This document shows positions 10,896 through 21,365 of a DNA stretch of 48,696 nucleotides, piece by piece. Numbering within the stretch: position 1 is the first letter of the stretch; each line of letters begins with the position of its first letter. The stretch is from Entrophospora sp. SA101. Taxonomy: Eukaryota > Glomeromycota > Glomeromycetes > Entrophosporales > Entrophosporaceae. The position numbers and the translations under genes are program-made. The notes under the pieces are model-generated. The model was not told where the DNA came from. It was given only the letters and a program-made list of their open reading frames with translations, and ran no database searches. Location: assembly GCA_958430865.1 (NCBI GenBank), contig CAUDNR010003480.1, positions 4,217 through 52,912 of the forward strand, written 5' to 3'.

Positions 10896-11137
10896 ATGGG
10901 CGAATCACGGATTCAATTTCTTGATCATGCACAAAATGTTATTATTCATGCAACAAATGCATTATTACAATCTGAAGATTATGACCATTTACATAATCAA
11001 TTAATTTGTCTTGAACTGTTATCAACTATGCTTATAGACTTCTACAATATTTTGATGATGATAATGATAATAACATTTATTTATTAATTATCAGAGACTG
11101 GTATATTCAGGCAAGAAGTATCCCCTTCCATAATTAA
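10896..11137 (+). pseudogene. Decayed 5' end of an unknown gene
   Basis: An ATG at 10896 opens a coding-like frame: MGESRIQFLDHAQNVIIHAT, continuing through QSEDYDHLHNQLICLELLST. After FYNI at about 11050 a one-base shift gives DDDNDNNIYLLIIRDWYIQA and then a stop at 11135-11137. Without the shift the frame ends at 11087 after 63 residues in low-complexity Ile/Met. I read this as one protein segment of about 80 residues with a frameshift in a GAT repeat. I do not recognise the family. It may be the relic of a transposon or of a duplicated host gene. Confidence 0.4.
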
Positions 11138-11206
11138 ATCATTTTATTCATTCATTTCATTCATTCATTTCATGATAATAGTGCAGTTAAGGAAAAAACA
11201 TTTTTT

Positions 11207-11425
11207 AGGAAATGACGCGTAAAATTTAAATAAAAAACGTGCGTAGCATCAAATAAAAAAAACTGTGTGTGGCATTTTTAGGAAATGACGCGTAACATTT
11301 AAATAAAAAACGTGCGTAGCATCAAATAAAAAAAAACGTGTGTAGCATTTTTAGGAAATGACGTGTGACATTAATTAAAAAACGTGTATTAAGAAACGTA
11401 GTGTAGCATTAAAAAAACGGGATTT
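11207..11425. repeat. 73-bp tandem repeat, three units
   Basis: Units begin AGGAAATGACG at 11207, 11280 and 11353, an exact 73-bp period. Each contains AAAAAACGTG and a GTAGCAT or GTGGCAT motif. The third unit is more diverged. Confidence 0.85.
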
Positions 11426-12284
11426 ACCGTTTTCTTAATGCCGAATCAAAAATCCCTAGCATTTAATTCAACGACCTTTGTCATTTTGATTTTCCATAAA
11501 AATATTATTGCTATATATTAATATATTAGAGAAAAAAATTTTTTTTTATGGTTATTATTATGTATAATGGAATAAAACAAATAATTCTAATTTTAATTCG
11601 AATAACCATTCATATACGACATTCCTAATTTGGTACAATGAATATTAATATTCAAATATCCATAAGACATCATTTATCATTTTAGATCATGCAAAAACAT
11701 CAGGGTTTACAAAGTATTTTGTTGAACAGATGAATCAAAAAATACAAGACATCATTTGAATAAGTATGAATATCTTTACGACATATATCGTGGAATAAAA
11801 GATTTGATCCAGATGATCTAATTTTTTATGTAGAAAGATAATCAGTGTAGATAAAAAAATTTTCTGTTTAAACCTTAGTTTTTTTAATTTTTTTTTTAAT
11901 TCCGTTTAGGAGAGAAATTTTTCTAAAATTTGCAACAAAAAATTAAGGTTAAGGCACAAATAAAATTTTTTAAATTAAAATTCCTAAAAAAAATTTTTTA
12001 TGTGGTGACAAGCTCAACATTACTGCATCATGGTCAAATGAAAATTTGAAGATGGTAACAGTTATATTAAGGTTGGGGTTGATGGCGATAGATAATGAAA
12101 TTGAATAGATCAAAGTAATAATAAATTGAAAGTTTCCAGGTTATGGTAAGACTACATCCTGGTTGCGCAAAAAAAATTTTTTAACCCAAAGCATCTTATA
12201 TACAAACCTGTTTATTTGGATGAATATACTAAAGCTTCTATATAGTAAAAAAAAGAGGGATTAAAAATGAATAAAAGATAGATA
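11426..12284. other. AT-rich intergenic stretch
   Basis: Nothing is supported here beyond homopolymer-rich AT DNA. Several short runs of AAAAAATTTTTT type occur. Confidence 0.5.
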
Positions 12285-12288
12285 ATAA

Positions 12289-12338
<50 letters not shown>
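12285..12338. repeat. AAT trinucleotide microsatellite
   Basis: An (AAT)n run of about 18 units in the 3' flank of pseudogene copy C, matching the position of the run at 1-75 beside copy A. Confidence 0.9.
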
Positions 12339-12340
<2 letters not shown>

Positions 12341-12452
12341 GTTTAAAACAATAGTTATATTATCACAATGAATAAAAGAAAATAAATAAATGTAAAGGAA
12401 ATAGAGATCAAGGAAAATGACCCTAAGATGTGATGAAAGCCCTGTGTGATTC

Positions 12453-12608
12453 TTCCTCCATTCCTATTATTATACTTGAAGTGATAATTATTAGTGATGT
12501 TTCCTCCATTCCTATTATTATACTTGAAAATTAAGTGATAATTATTAGTGATGTTTCCTCCATTCCTATTATTATACTTGAAAATTAAGTAATAATTATT
12601 AGTGATGT
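12453..12608. repeat. 54-bp tandem repeat, three units
   Basis: Units begin TTCCTCCATTCCTATTATTA at 12453, 12501 and 12555. The first is 48 bp because it lacks six bases (AAAATT) before the AAGTGATAATTATTAGTG part; the others are 54 bp. The stretch 12609-13062 that follows is gene-free 3' flank homologous to 76-457 and includes a TA dinucleotide run at about 12815-12850. Confidence 0.85.
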
Positions 12609-12813
12609 TTTATAATTTATAAAATGTGATCTTTAATTATTTTTAATTCATAAGATTTATCATACTATATACTCTTTTAAAGATTGAGTAACACTCTCAA
12701 ACACTTACCTTTAAATGTTCAATACATTTACACAAGTGTAAAGAGGGTGAATTTTATCTTTCAGCAAGTATGTGAAATGATAAAACTTAATTTTTTTTTA
12801 AAATAATTATGTG

Positions 12814-12850
<37 letters not shown>

Positions 12851-14288
12851 ATAATATAATATAAATCTTAAAGAATAACCATTGCCAAAAAAATCTCAGC
12901 AATCTTAATTCAGTTAGAAGATATAATTATATAATCATATACAAATATGAATATTCATATGTGGCATAATTATATTAAAAGGATATTTCCATTAAGCATT
13001 AAAGATAATAATAATAATGGTAGTGAAAAAATATTAATAATATTTTTCTTTCTTCAAGTTTTCTATCTAAGTTTCCTATACAAATTTCTCTTTCTTTTAT
13101 TGATCCCCAATTCATTTTCTGTTCCAAGTTGTGCCAATGTCCCAATTTTTCTTTTTGTTGATTTAGGTTTGTTAATATAATCAGTTTCTGCTATAAGTCT
13201 ATTCCAAAAATTTCTCATACAAAATACAAAATTCAAAGTGAATTGATTATTATGTGCATTTGTATTTAATTGCATTGTTACTTCTTGATAAACTTTTTCC
13301 AACTCAGAAAACCATAATGTTGTTCTCTTTTCAACTTCAATTTTCTTCTCATGAACATCAAGCAGTTTAAAAAGAGGCCGATTTTGTAATAGTTGTTGTT
13401 TTTTCAATCCACCACTCCTGGTACTGATACTGCTATTATATTTAAAAGTTGGTTTTAGATTAAATATTTGGGGTAAAAAACCTTCAAAAAATGGTTTTAA
13501 AGTTGTTATATTGTTTGATTTCTTTAATAAATTTAAATGGATCAATTCAAATGGAACATTATTCTGACAAAATTCATTGTAAGTATGTATAATTAAATCA
13601 AATGCACAACTAGTCATTCTTCCTGGTATTGATCTTTCAAGATGGAGTGACAACTCTCTATCAATCCATACCTTTGATATAATTATATCATTGAAGCATA
13701 ATCTTGTGATTAATGAATCTGGATTGAATTTTCTTAACACCCATTTATACAAATGACTGCTTAATCTCAATGATCTTATATTATTAATTGGCTTTTCAAT
13801 ATTTGAATTTATAAATTTACAAGTATCATCACATATCAATCTGTCAACATAATATTCTGTCCAATAGTAACCATTCCTTAAATCCTTGATATCATGTGGA
13901 TAATAGTTATAACCATAGTCATAATAATAATCATATTTATAATAATAATTAATAGATTCTTCATTGATGTTATCTATAATATTGATATTACTTATATTAT
14001 TGCTGCTAATTAAACTGTCAGTGTTGTAGGCAGAAGATCTATTTTTATCAAAAATTTGAAAATCAATTAATTTTATCCTGGTCTTATTATCAAAATAATG
14101 ATAAACTAGTGCTTTAAGAAATACAAGTTCTAAACAATTATCTTCAATTTGCATTCTTAGAAAATCTAAAACTTGAGGTTTTTTCAAATTTCTGTTGACT
14201 TTAATAGCTTCTACAACACAACATCCAACAATATCAGATTTTGATTGATTTCTAACAATTTGAAAAGCTTCTAAAAGTGTCATTCCAA

Positions 14289-14500
14289 CTCAGTCAGTAG
14301 ACATACAGTACTGTACACTTTTGCATTCTTGTACTGTATGATCTGTAAATTAGCATTTCTGTATTAAATGTTACGAGTACAGAATCCATTTGATTGGTGG
14401 GGGTGCTGTGTACTATATGTTGGTGTATGACTTTTTCTATTTTTGTAGACCATACAGTACAGGAATGCAAAAGAGTACAGTACTGAATGTCTATATGCTC
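14289..14500. mobile_element. MITE with ~43-bp inverted ends, inserted in copy C
   Basis: A 212-bp insertion, absent from copies A and B. The left arm reads TAGACATACAGTACTGTACA and continues to TGTACTGTATG; the right arm is its near-perfect reverse complement (ending CAGTACTGAATGTCTATATG). TTCCAA is present on both sides (14283-14288 and 14501-14506) but only once at the empty site in copy A (around 1645), which marks the target duplication. The arms contain the palindrome CAGTACTG. The interior (about 110 bp) is non-coding. Two frames of 66-77 codons crossing it are chance. I cannot assign the superfamily. Confidence 0.75.
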
Positions 14501-14572
14501 TTCCAATTTTATCAATATGTTGTTCATATAAAATTAGAATATCAGTCATGACAGATTTTGTCAATTTGAATT

Positions 14573-14729
14573 AGTGTTGGTCATCAAAACTATTTTGAAG
14601 AGATGAAAGTCAAAACTAAAAATTAAAAGTTATATGTCAAAACTAAATCATAAGTCAGTAGTCAAAAATCAAAACTAGTTTTGACTTATGGCAAAACTTT
14701 TGACTTTCGCACAGTTGCAAAACTCTCTA
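14573..14729. mobile_element. hAT-like MITE, second copy, inserted in copy C
   Basis: About 157 bp, clearly homologous to the 6151-6327 element. It starts TAGTGTTGGTCATCAAAACT but ends GTTGCAAAACTCTCTA, lacking the last ~19 bases of the other copy. It is flanked by ATTTGAAT (14565-14572) and ATTTGAAC (14730-14737). Copy A has the single uninterrupted site AATTTGAATCCAAC near 1720, so the 8-bp duplication is directly demonstrated by comparison with an empty site. Confidence 0.8.
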
Positions 14730-15191
14730 ATTTGAACCCAACTTTTACTAATTGTTGTATATGTTTGACAAAGTCCAGTTGATAATCATAAACTTCATTT
14801 TTGTAAAATAAAATTAACAAAGAACCCTGTAACACCAAATTATTGACATCTTTACATATGTCATGGTAACCAATTTGTTTCCAGAATTTTACTATCAGGA
14901 TAAATTAATATTGCTCTTGCAATTATGTTCAATTGCTTATTGTTTTCAATCCTGGATACTCCTTATAATTAAGTATTTGCATTTCTATTTGGTAATCAAT
15001 TGAGTCTTCCAATGTGATCATTGGTCTTGGGAGAAAGATATGAACTTTTTATTTAATATAAGATCCTTTATTTTTTCAGGTTTTCCTTCAACCTTTTTGG
15101 AGCCAAGTCTATGGCTAATGGTTCTCCAGTCAAAAAATGAAACGTTTCAATATCATTCCCTTTTAAGGGAGACTTTCACCCGGTCCCGTTT

Positions 15192-15560
15192 ACTTCGTCG
15201 AAAATTATTTCGTCGACAATCATTTCGTCGAAAGTCATTTCGTCGAAAGTTCATTTCGTCGAAAGTTCATTTCGTCGAAAGTTCATTTCGTCGAAAGTTT
15301 GTTTCGTCGAAAATTATTTCGTCGACAATCACTTCGTCGACAATCACTTCGTCGACAATCACTTCGTCGACAATCATTTCGTCGAAAGTTCATTTCGTCG
15401 AAAGTTCATTTCGTCGAAAGTTCATTTTGCCGAAAGTTCATTTTGCCGAAAGTTCATTTTGCCGAAAGTTCATTTCGCCGAAAGTTCATTTCGTCGAAAG
15501 TTCATTTCGTCGAAAATTATTTCGTCGACAGTTCATTTCGTCGAAAATTATTTCGTCGGC
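15192..15560. repeat. 24-unit array of near-palindromic TTTCGTCGAAA repeat
   Basis: Twenty-four contiguous 15-16-bp units share the core TTTCGTCGAAA (a palindrome apart from its central base). Unit classes by tail are AAAGTTCA (16 bp), ACAATCA and AAAATTA (15 bp), with a block of TTTTGCCGAAAG and TTTCGCCGAAAG variants near 15424-15480. The pair AAAATT-unit then ACAATC/ACAGTTC-unit recurs three times, suggesting higher-order organisation. Arginine/Ser/Phe-rich frames of 65-178 codons through the array are by-products. A diverged match to the array start (GTTTACTTCATCAACAATCA) lies at about 16689. The array abuts truncated copy C. Confidence 0.9.
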
Positions 15561-16984
15561 TTATGTATCGTACTAATGATAAATGAGGTGATGATAGTGA
15601 TGGCAACAGTATTGACATTGAATATTTTAGTATTGGTAATAATTATTGTTTTTTAGTAGAGTGTGTGTATCAGACAAATTGGTAATATTCCTTTCATGAT
15701 ACATAAATTTGAGTTATTCGTATACTTGCAAACTAATTAGCACTCTGATTTTACCTGAATTTTCTGAATTCAATCAGGAATGTATAATATCTAATTACAA
15801 TCATACAAATGTAAATTATACTAATAATAAATAAATTAAATGGTTACGCTAAATCATTAAATCGAAAATTAGTTTTTGAAATTATTAAAATCGTATGATT
15901 ACATGGGTCTGACAATCAAGTAAGGTTTCTAGCCCAAGCTGTTTCTCAAAATTCAAACTATTTTGTCGAGTTGGGTTTTTCAACATTTTTTATACAGAGG
16001 TAGGTATATTAGACCAGAAACCAAGCCATCAGACGAATTTTTTTGTACTTTAATTACAAAAGTATAATAATAATATCGTGTTAAATAAAAATTTTTGTCA
16101 ATTTTTGGCTAGCATCATAATTATGCATGCTCTATAACTTGTTTTTTAAAAAAACAATAATAATAATAATAAATTTTTTTTTGTTACATGCATTATTTAT
16201 TTGATAATTTTAGTATTTAATTTTAAAATCAAATTGGTTATTGTTACCAATCACTTGCTAACTTGAAAAAGTATACAATATATCTGATTTTATTTAAACA
16301 ATTAGAAATGTGTGTTTGTTTGTTGTACATCAAGTTTTTTTTCTTCCTTTATTCAATTGACAAAATAATCAAAATAGGCTTCGGGTCATTTTTAATTTCT
16401 AAAATTTTTGCACATTTTTAATTTGTAATATAAGGAATTTATAAAATATTCCGATCAATACTATTCGTATGAATTATTTGTATTTGTATTCGTGTTACGT
16501 TTTGTCATATTTATTAATTATTAATTATTTCATAATGCGATATTTAACGTAAGAAAACGACTAAATTAAACTTTGAGTAATGTTGAACCAACAACGGGAT
16601 GATATGACAACAATGGAAAATTTACTAGAACATTCAAAAAAATCATTTTTTGTTTTATTAAATAAATTTGTCTCTTAAATTGGTCACGTTTACTTCATCA
16701 ACAATCATTTCGTGTTATATCAAGGTAGTTTCGAAGTTATATCGAGAGATATGGTCAAGAGAAGAGTTAGAAAGAGAGTTGTCCTTTGACCAAGTCGAAA
16801 ACCAACCCTTTAAATACATCTTCAAGTAGCACAATTTAATTTATTAGACTAATTTTGACATTTGGTTTAGATCGTCAAGTGCTAAATATATAAATTACAT
16901 ATGTAAATGATTAGAACAACAAACAACAACAATAATGATTATAGTGATATTATTAAATGCAAGTTAAAATAAAGGATAAATTTA
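15561..16984. other. Intergenic stretch between two satellites
   Basis: No intact gene. Just right of the array the plus strand reads GDDSDGNSIDIEYFSIGNNY and continues for about 12 residues to a stop at about 15690; this could be a small coding relic. Otherwise AT-rich. The segment 16770-16830 (GACCAAGTCGAAAACCAACC followed by TTTAAATACATCTTC) loosely resembles DNA at 18604-18650 and may be remnant LTR sequence. Confidence 0.4.
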
Positions 16985-18200
16985 TATAAACTATTGAATG
17001 ATTGATAAAACCTTCGTTAGTATATTTTGTTTATAGATCTTGTCCTTCCTTAACATTTACTTCAATTACTCCTACACAAACTATTGAATAATTAATAAAC
17101 GTTCGTTAGTATATTTTGTTCTTGACGTTTACTTTGATTACTCCTACATAAACTATTGAATAATTAATAAAACTTTCATTAGAATATTTTGTTCTTGACG
17201 TTTACTTCGATTACTCCTACATAAACTATTGAATAATTAATAAAATGTCGTTAGAATATTTTGTTATAGATCTTGTCTTTAAAACTTCGATTACTCCTAC
17301 ATAAGCTATTGAATAATTAATAAAACGTCGTTAGAATATTTTGTTCTTGACGTTTACTTCGTTTACTCCTACATAAACTATTTAAAACTTACTTCGATTA
17401 CTCATACATAAACTATTGAATAATTAATAAAACTTTCGTTAGAATATTTTGTTTTTGACATTTACTTCGATTACTCCTACATAAACTATTGAATAATTAA
17501 TAAAACCTTCGTTAGTATATTTTGTTCATAGACATGTCCTTAACGTTTACTTCGATTACTCCTACATAAACTATTGAATAATTAATAAAACGTTCGTTAG
17601 AATATTTTATTCATAGATATTGTCCTTAAAACTTACTTCAATTACTTCTACATAAACTATTGAATAATTAATAAAACGTTCATTAGAATATTTTGTAAAC
17701 TTCATAGATATTGTCCTTAAAACTTACTTCGATTACTCCTACATCAACTATTGAATAATTAATAAAACGTTCATTAGGATATTTTGTAAACTTCATAGAT
17801 CTTGTCCTTAAAACTTACTTCGATTACTCCTACATAAACTATTGAATAATTGATAAAATGTTCGTTAGAATATTTTATTCATAGATCTTGTCCTTAAAAC
17901 TTACTTCAATTACTCCTACATAAACTATTGAATGATTGATAAAACCTTCGTTAGTATATTTTGTTCATAGACTTGTCCTTAACGTTTACTTCGATTACTC
18001 CTACATAAACTATTAAATAATTAATAAAATGTCATTAGAATATTTGTTATAGATCTTGTCCTTAAAACTTACTTCGATTACTCCTACATAAACTATTGAA
18101 TGATTGATAAAACCTTTGTTAGTATATTTTGCTCATAGACTTGTCCTTAACGTTTACTTCAATTACTCCTATACAAACTAATAAAACCTTCGTTAGTATT
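16985..18200. repeat. Degenerate ~65-92-bp minisatellite, about 15 units
   Basis: The motif AAACTATTGAATAATTAATA recurs about 15 times, followed in most units by AAAACxTTCGTTAGAATATTTTG, a TAGATCTTGTCCTTAA or CTTGACG spacer, and TTACTTCGATTACTCCTACAT. Spacing varies because the spacer between TTTTG and TTACTTCG differs in length, and one unit near 17376 is internally deleted. No coding frame is kept. Confidence 0.85.
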
Positions 18201-18673
18201 GCGAGCGTGCAATCCAAGTTTCCTATTTAATAGGTTATTTATAGCTCCACACACAGCCTCCTTGCTGACTTATGGTTGATTCTATTCTTTGACACACAGC
18301 CTACTCGCTGATTTATGGTCAAAAATTAATAAAAATATAACTCTTATCTTTGCAGATAAAAGGGTCCCTAGGTTCTATATATGTAATTATATCCCAAAGG
18401 CGTCCCCTTGAGATGTCTCTTGATAGTTGAGATACTGGTTAACTGCTATGGGCAGCAAAGGTTTATCAATTAATTAGAGATTATTATTTAGGGTAAAATA
18501 TGTTATGTGTTTTATTAGCGATAATAATAATATTATTACAATGTTTTAGGAAGTATTAATTATTAGATCAATAATTAAAAGATTGTTATGAACTTAATTC
18601 TGACTTGGTCTAAAACCAAGTCCTTTTATACCTCTTGGGGTATTACAAATAACATGACTTTTACTCTAGTTTG
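18201..18673. other. Possible LTR-retroelement debris before the gap
   Basis: Contains a 43-bp-spaced direct repeat (CACACAGCCTxCTxGCTGA at 18250 and 18293), the tract GATAAAAGGGTCCCTAGG and, near 18590-18650, TGTTATGAACTTAATTCTGA followed by CTTGGTCTAAAACCAAGTCC and CTTTTATACCTCTTGGGG. TGTT-starting ends and a TATA-like box are compatible with a solo LTR, but no coding domain or second LTR is visible, and the gap removes the right side. Confidence 0.25.
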
Positions 18674-18683
18674 NNNNNNNNNN
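18674..18683. other. Assembly gap (10 N)
   Basis: Ten N bases. Sequence on the right begins exactly at the position equivalent to 1508 of copy A, so the gap truncates the second copy of the broken gene and marks a scaffolding join. Confidence 1.
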
Positions 18684-19780
18684 TTATCTTCAATTTGCAT
18701 TCTTAGAAAATCTAAAACTTGAGGTTTTTTCAAATTTCTGTTGACTTTAATGGCTTCTACAACACAACATCCAACAATATCAGATTTTGATTGATTTTAA
18801 GAAGCTTCTAAAAGTGCCATTCCAATTTTATCAATATGTTGCTCATATAAAATTAGAATATCAGTCATGGCAGATTTTGTCAATTTGAATCCAACTTTTA
18901 CTAATTGTTGTAAACATTTGACAAAGTCTATTGTAATTGGATAATCACAAGCTTCTTCATTTTTATAATTTGGGTAAAACAAATTAACAAAGAACCCTGT
19001 AAAACCAAATTATTGACATCTTTACATATATCATGATAGCCAATTTGCTTCCAGAATTCTACTAGATCAGGATAGATTAATATTGCTCTTGCAATTATGT
19101 TCAATTGCTTGTTATTTTCAAATCCGTCCTTGGCTGGATACTCTTTATGATTAAGTATTTGCATTTCTTATTTGGTAATCAATTGAGTCTTCAAATGGGA
19201 TTGCTGGTCTTGGGGGAAAAGGTATGAATTTTTTATTTAATATAAGATCCTTTATTTTTTCCAGGTTTTCCATCAACCTTTTTGGAGCCAAGTCTATAGC
19301 CAGAGGGCCCCCTGTTAAGAAATGAAACATTTCAATGTCATTACCTTTTAAGGGAAGACTTTCACCATATTGTAATTTGGCTTCTTTTAACAAAGCTACA
19401 AACACTGCTACTGGAATATTTGAGGCCCAAGGATTTCTATAATATTTTTGAGAAGCTTTAGATATTCCTTGATCCATGTCATTATTAATATGGTTGTTGT
19501 TGTCATTGTTGAAGTTGACATCATTTTGTATTTTTAGTTTAATTAAACTATCATCACTTTTCCCGAATTGTAATAATAATCGTTGCACAAGATATCTAGA
19601 CAAAACCACATGATCTCTTATCAGGAGATCAAACGAATGTGCTTTTCCATGGTTCTTAATGATCCAACTTGCTCTTGTTTTGGTATCTTGTGATATCTTG
19701 TACCATGATTTATTGGTTAAAATGAGCGAAAACGGAAATTTTGTATTTATAAATATTAATTTTTTTATTTTCTTTTTCAT
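18684..19780 (-). pseudogene. Broken gene, copy B, truncated by the gap
   Basis: This is the duplicate of the 5' part of pseudogene copy A, with the same frames (19780-19151, 19164-18928, 18982-18797) and the same frameshifts and stop. Because the lesions are shared exactly, the segment was copied after the gene had died. The C-terminal part equivalent to 458-1507 is missing at the gap. Confidence 0.8.
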
Positions 19781-20236
19781 ATTTTTATCTCAATCGAGAG
19801 AAAAATCGGACATTATTTATAACATGAATTGATTTACCTATTCAGTTACAATTTAGGGTGTGTTTGTTTGTTTATACTGACAATCACTTGACTCCATATT
19901 ACTATACATAAAAGATAAAATGCGGAATAAACAGTATAGTATTAGTATTAGTATTAGTATTATAATTAGTATGGAAAATGCGGAATTTTAGATAATTATA
20001 ATAATAATAATAAACAACACGTATAATAATAATAAATGTTCGAGTACTCTTGCAATAATTGACAAATTTTGAGATAACAAAAATAAAAATGAAATTAATT
20101 ACATTGTTGACGAAATACTATATGTTTTATAATGAATAAAGTAAATGTATTCTTTATATGATATTATACCTTATACAATGAGTATTAATATGTTATAAAT
20201 TTTGTGCCTATTCCGTACCAGTACCTTATACTTATA

Positions 20237-20623
20237 TACGGAATCAAAACGTACCTTCTCAGTATGTTACAAATTCCGTACCAATTCACACTAAATTTGA
20301 AAAGATAAAGAGGTGATTTTTCAAAACCGTATAGGAAATATGTTAATTCCGTATTAGTATATATATTTTTAAGAGCGTATTTAACACACGATTCCATATT
20401 TTATTTTCATAGGGTGGAGAAACAGCAATTAACTATTATTGATGATGATGATATAGATTTATAATAAAATATTTACTATATGAATAAATGTATATGACAT
20501 CTTTCATTATGATACTATTATGTACTTTAAATACGGAACAAAAGTACCTTTTTGGTATGTCATAGATTCCGTACTTTAAATACGGAACAAAAAGTACCTT
20601 TCCAGTATCTTAAAAATTCCGTA
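20237..20623. repeat. TACGGAA/TTCCGTA inverted-repeat units, duplicate
   Basis: Duplicate of the three units at 3061-3447, at offset 17176 (units at 20237-20280, 20532-20573, 20581-20623). Confidence 0.7.
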
Positions 20624-20956
20624 TTAATTCGTATTTATTCCGTATTTTCATCACTATTACTTATTACAGTTTTAAAAATGGAAATTTTTTAGAACTTACA
20701 TGAAATACTGAAGTTCCGTATTTTATTTTATATTAATATTAATATGTTTGTATAAACCATACGGAAATACCATATTTTATTTTTTAAATGTTATTGTTTT
20801 TTGAGAGGGAGGTGATAAATTTTAAGATAATCATAAAATTAAATAAAATTTTCTATTTTATTTTCTTTAATACTAAACATACCGTATAAAAAATAATCGC
20901 TCAAACAGGCAAAAGCATTATAATTATAATGAATAAATATGTAATAAAAATTAAAT

Positions 20957-21365
20957 AATACTAATGACTGGGATAACGGTTTTAATTCGAATGGGAGTAT
21001 CACCAATAAATACTCAGCTCTTAATAATACAATTATCAAAATGTCGGCAACAATAATTATGCTCAGCAAAACATGATTCATCAAAACCTTGGAGAAATTT
21101 ATCAAAATATCGGTAATAATAATTCCGTTCGCCAAAACATGGTTCATAATATAATTTATCAGAATCCTGAAGTTATTTATCATAATGTCAGTAATAATAA
21201 TTACGCTCATCAAAACATGTTTCATAATTATCCTATTCATTAAAACCCTGAGAAATTTTTCAAGACGTCGGTGACAATAATTCTGTTCAACAAAATGTGT
21301 GGTTCATAATATAATTTATCAAAATGTCGATGCCAATAATTAAACGTTTACCAAAACGTGAAAAA
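20957..21365 (+). pseudogene. Relic of Asn/Gln/Tyr-rich repeat protein, duplicate
   Basis: Duplicate of 3781-4189 with no difference noticed. The same YQNVGNNN-type modules and the same frameshift are present. Confidence 0.35.

Larger units (their letters stand above)
13063..15180 (-). pseudogene. Broken gene, copy C (paralogue of copy A)
   Basis: Read from 15180 down to 13063. The C-terminal 407 codons (14283-13063) are an open frame, and this copy preserves the reading frame at every site where copies A and B are broken there (LLEAFQIVRNQSKSD, EDNCLELVFLKALVYHYFD, QIFDKNRSS). The upstream part is damaged. Two MITEs interrupt it (14289-14500 and 14573-14729), there is a 2-bp deletion near 14895 and a roughly 10-bp deletion near 14950 relative to A, and homology ends abruptly at 15180 against the repeat array. 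In A the homologous text continues for about 400 bp more to the start codon. Frame-starting Met at 14283 is internal. Function unknown; see copy A. Confidence 0.75.

Noticed and set aside
12947..13180. 77-codon plus-strand frame
   Set aside because: Hydrophobic antisense of the 3' end of pseudogene copy C and its AT-rich flank.
14294..14564. Two minus-strand frames of 66 and 77 codons
   Set aside because: They lie inside the 212-bp inverted-repeat insertion.
15192..15560. CRISPR-like array
   Set aside because: Units are contiguous with no unique spacers, and the genome is eukaryotic.
15040..15656. Arg/Ser/Phe-rich frames of 65-178 codons
   Set aside because: They are translations of the 15-16-bp satellite in several frames; the repeat explains all of them.
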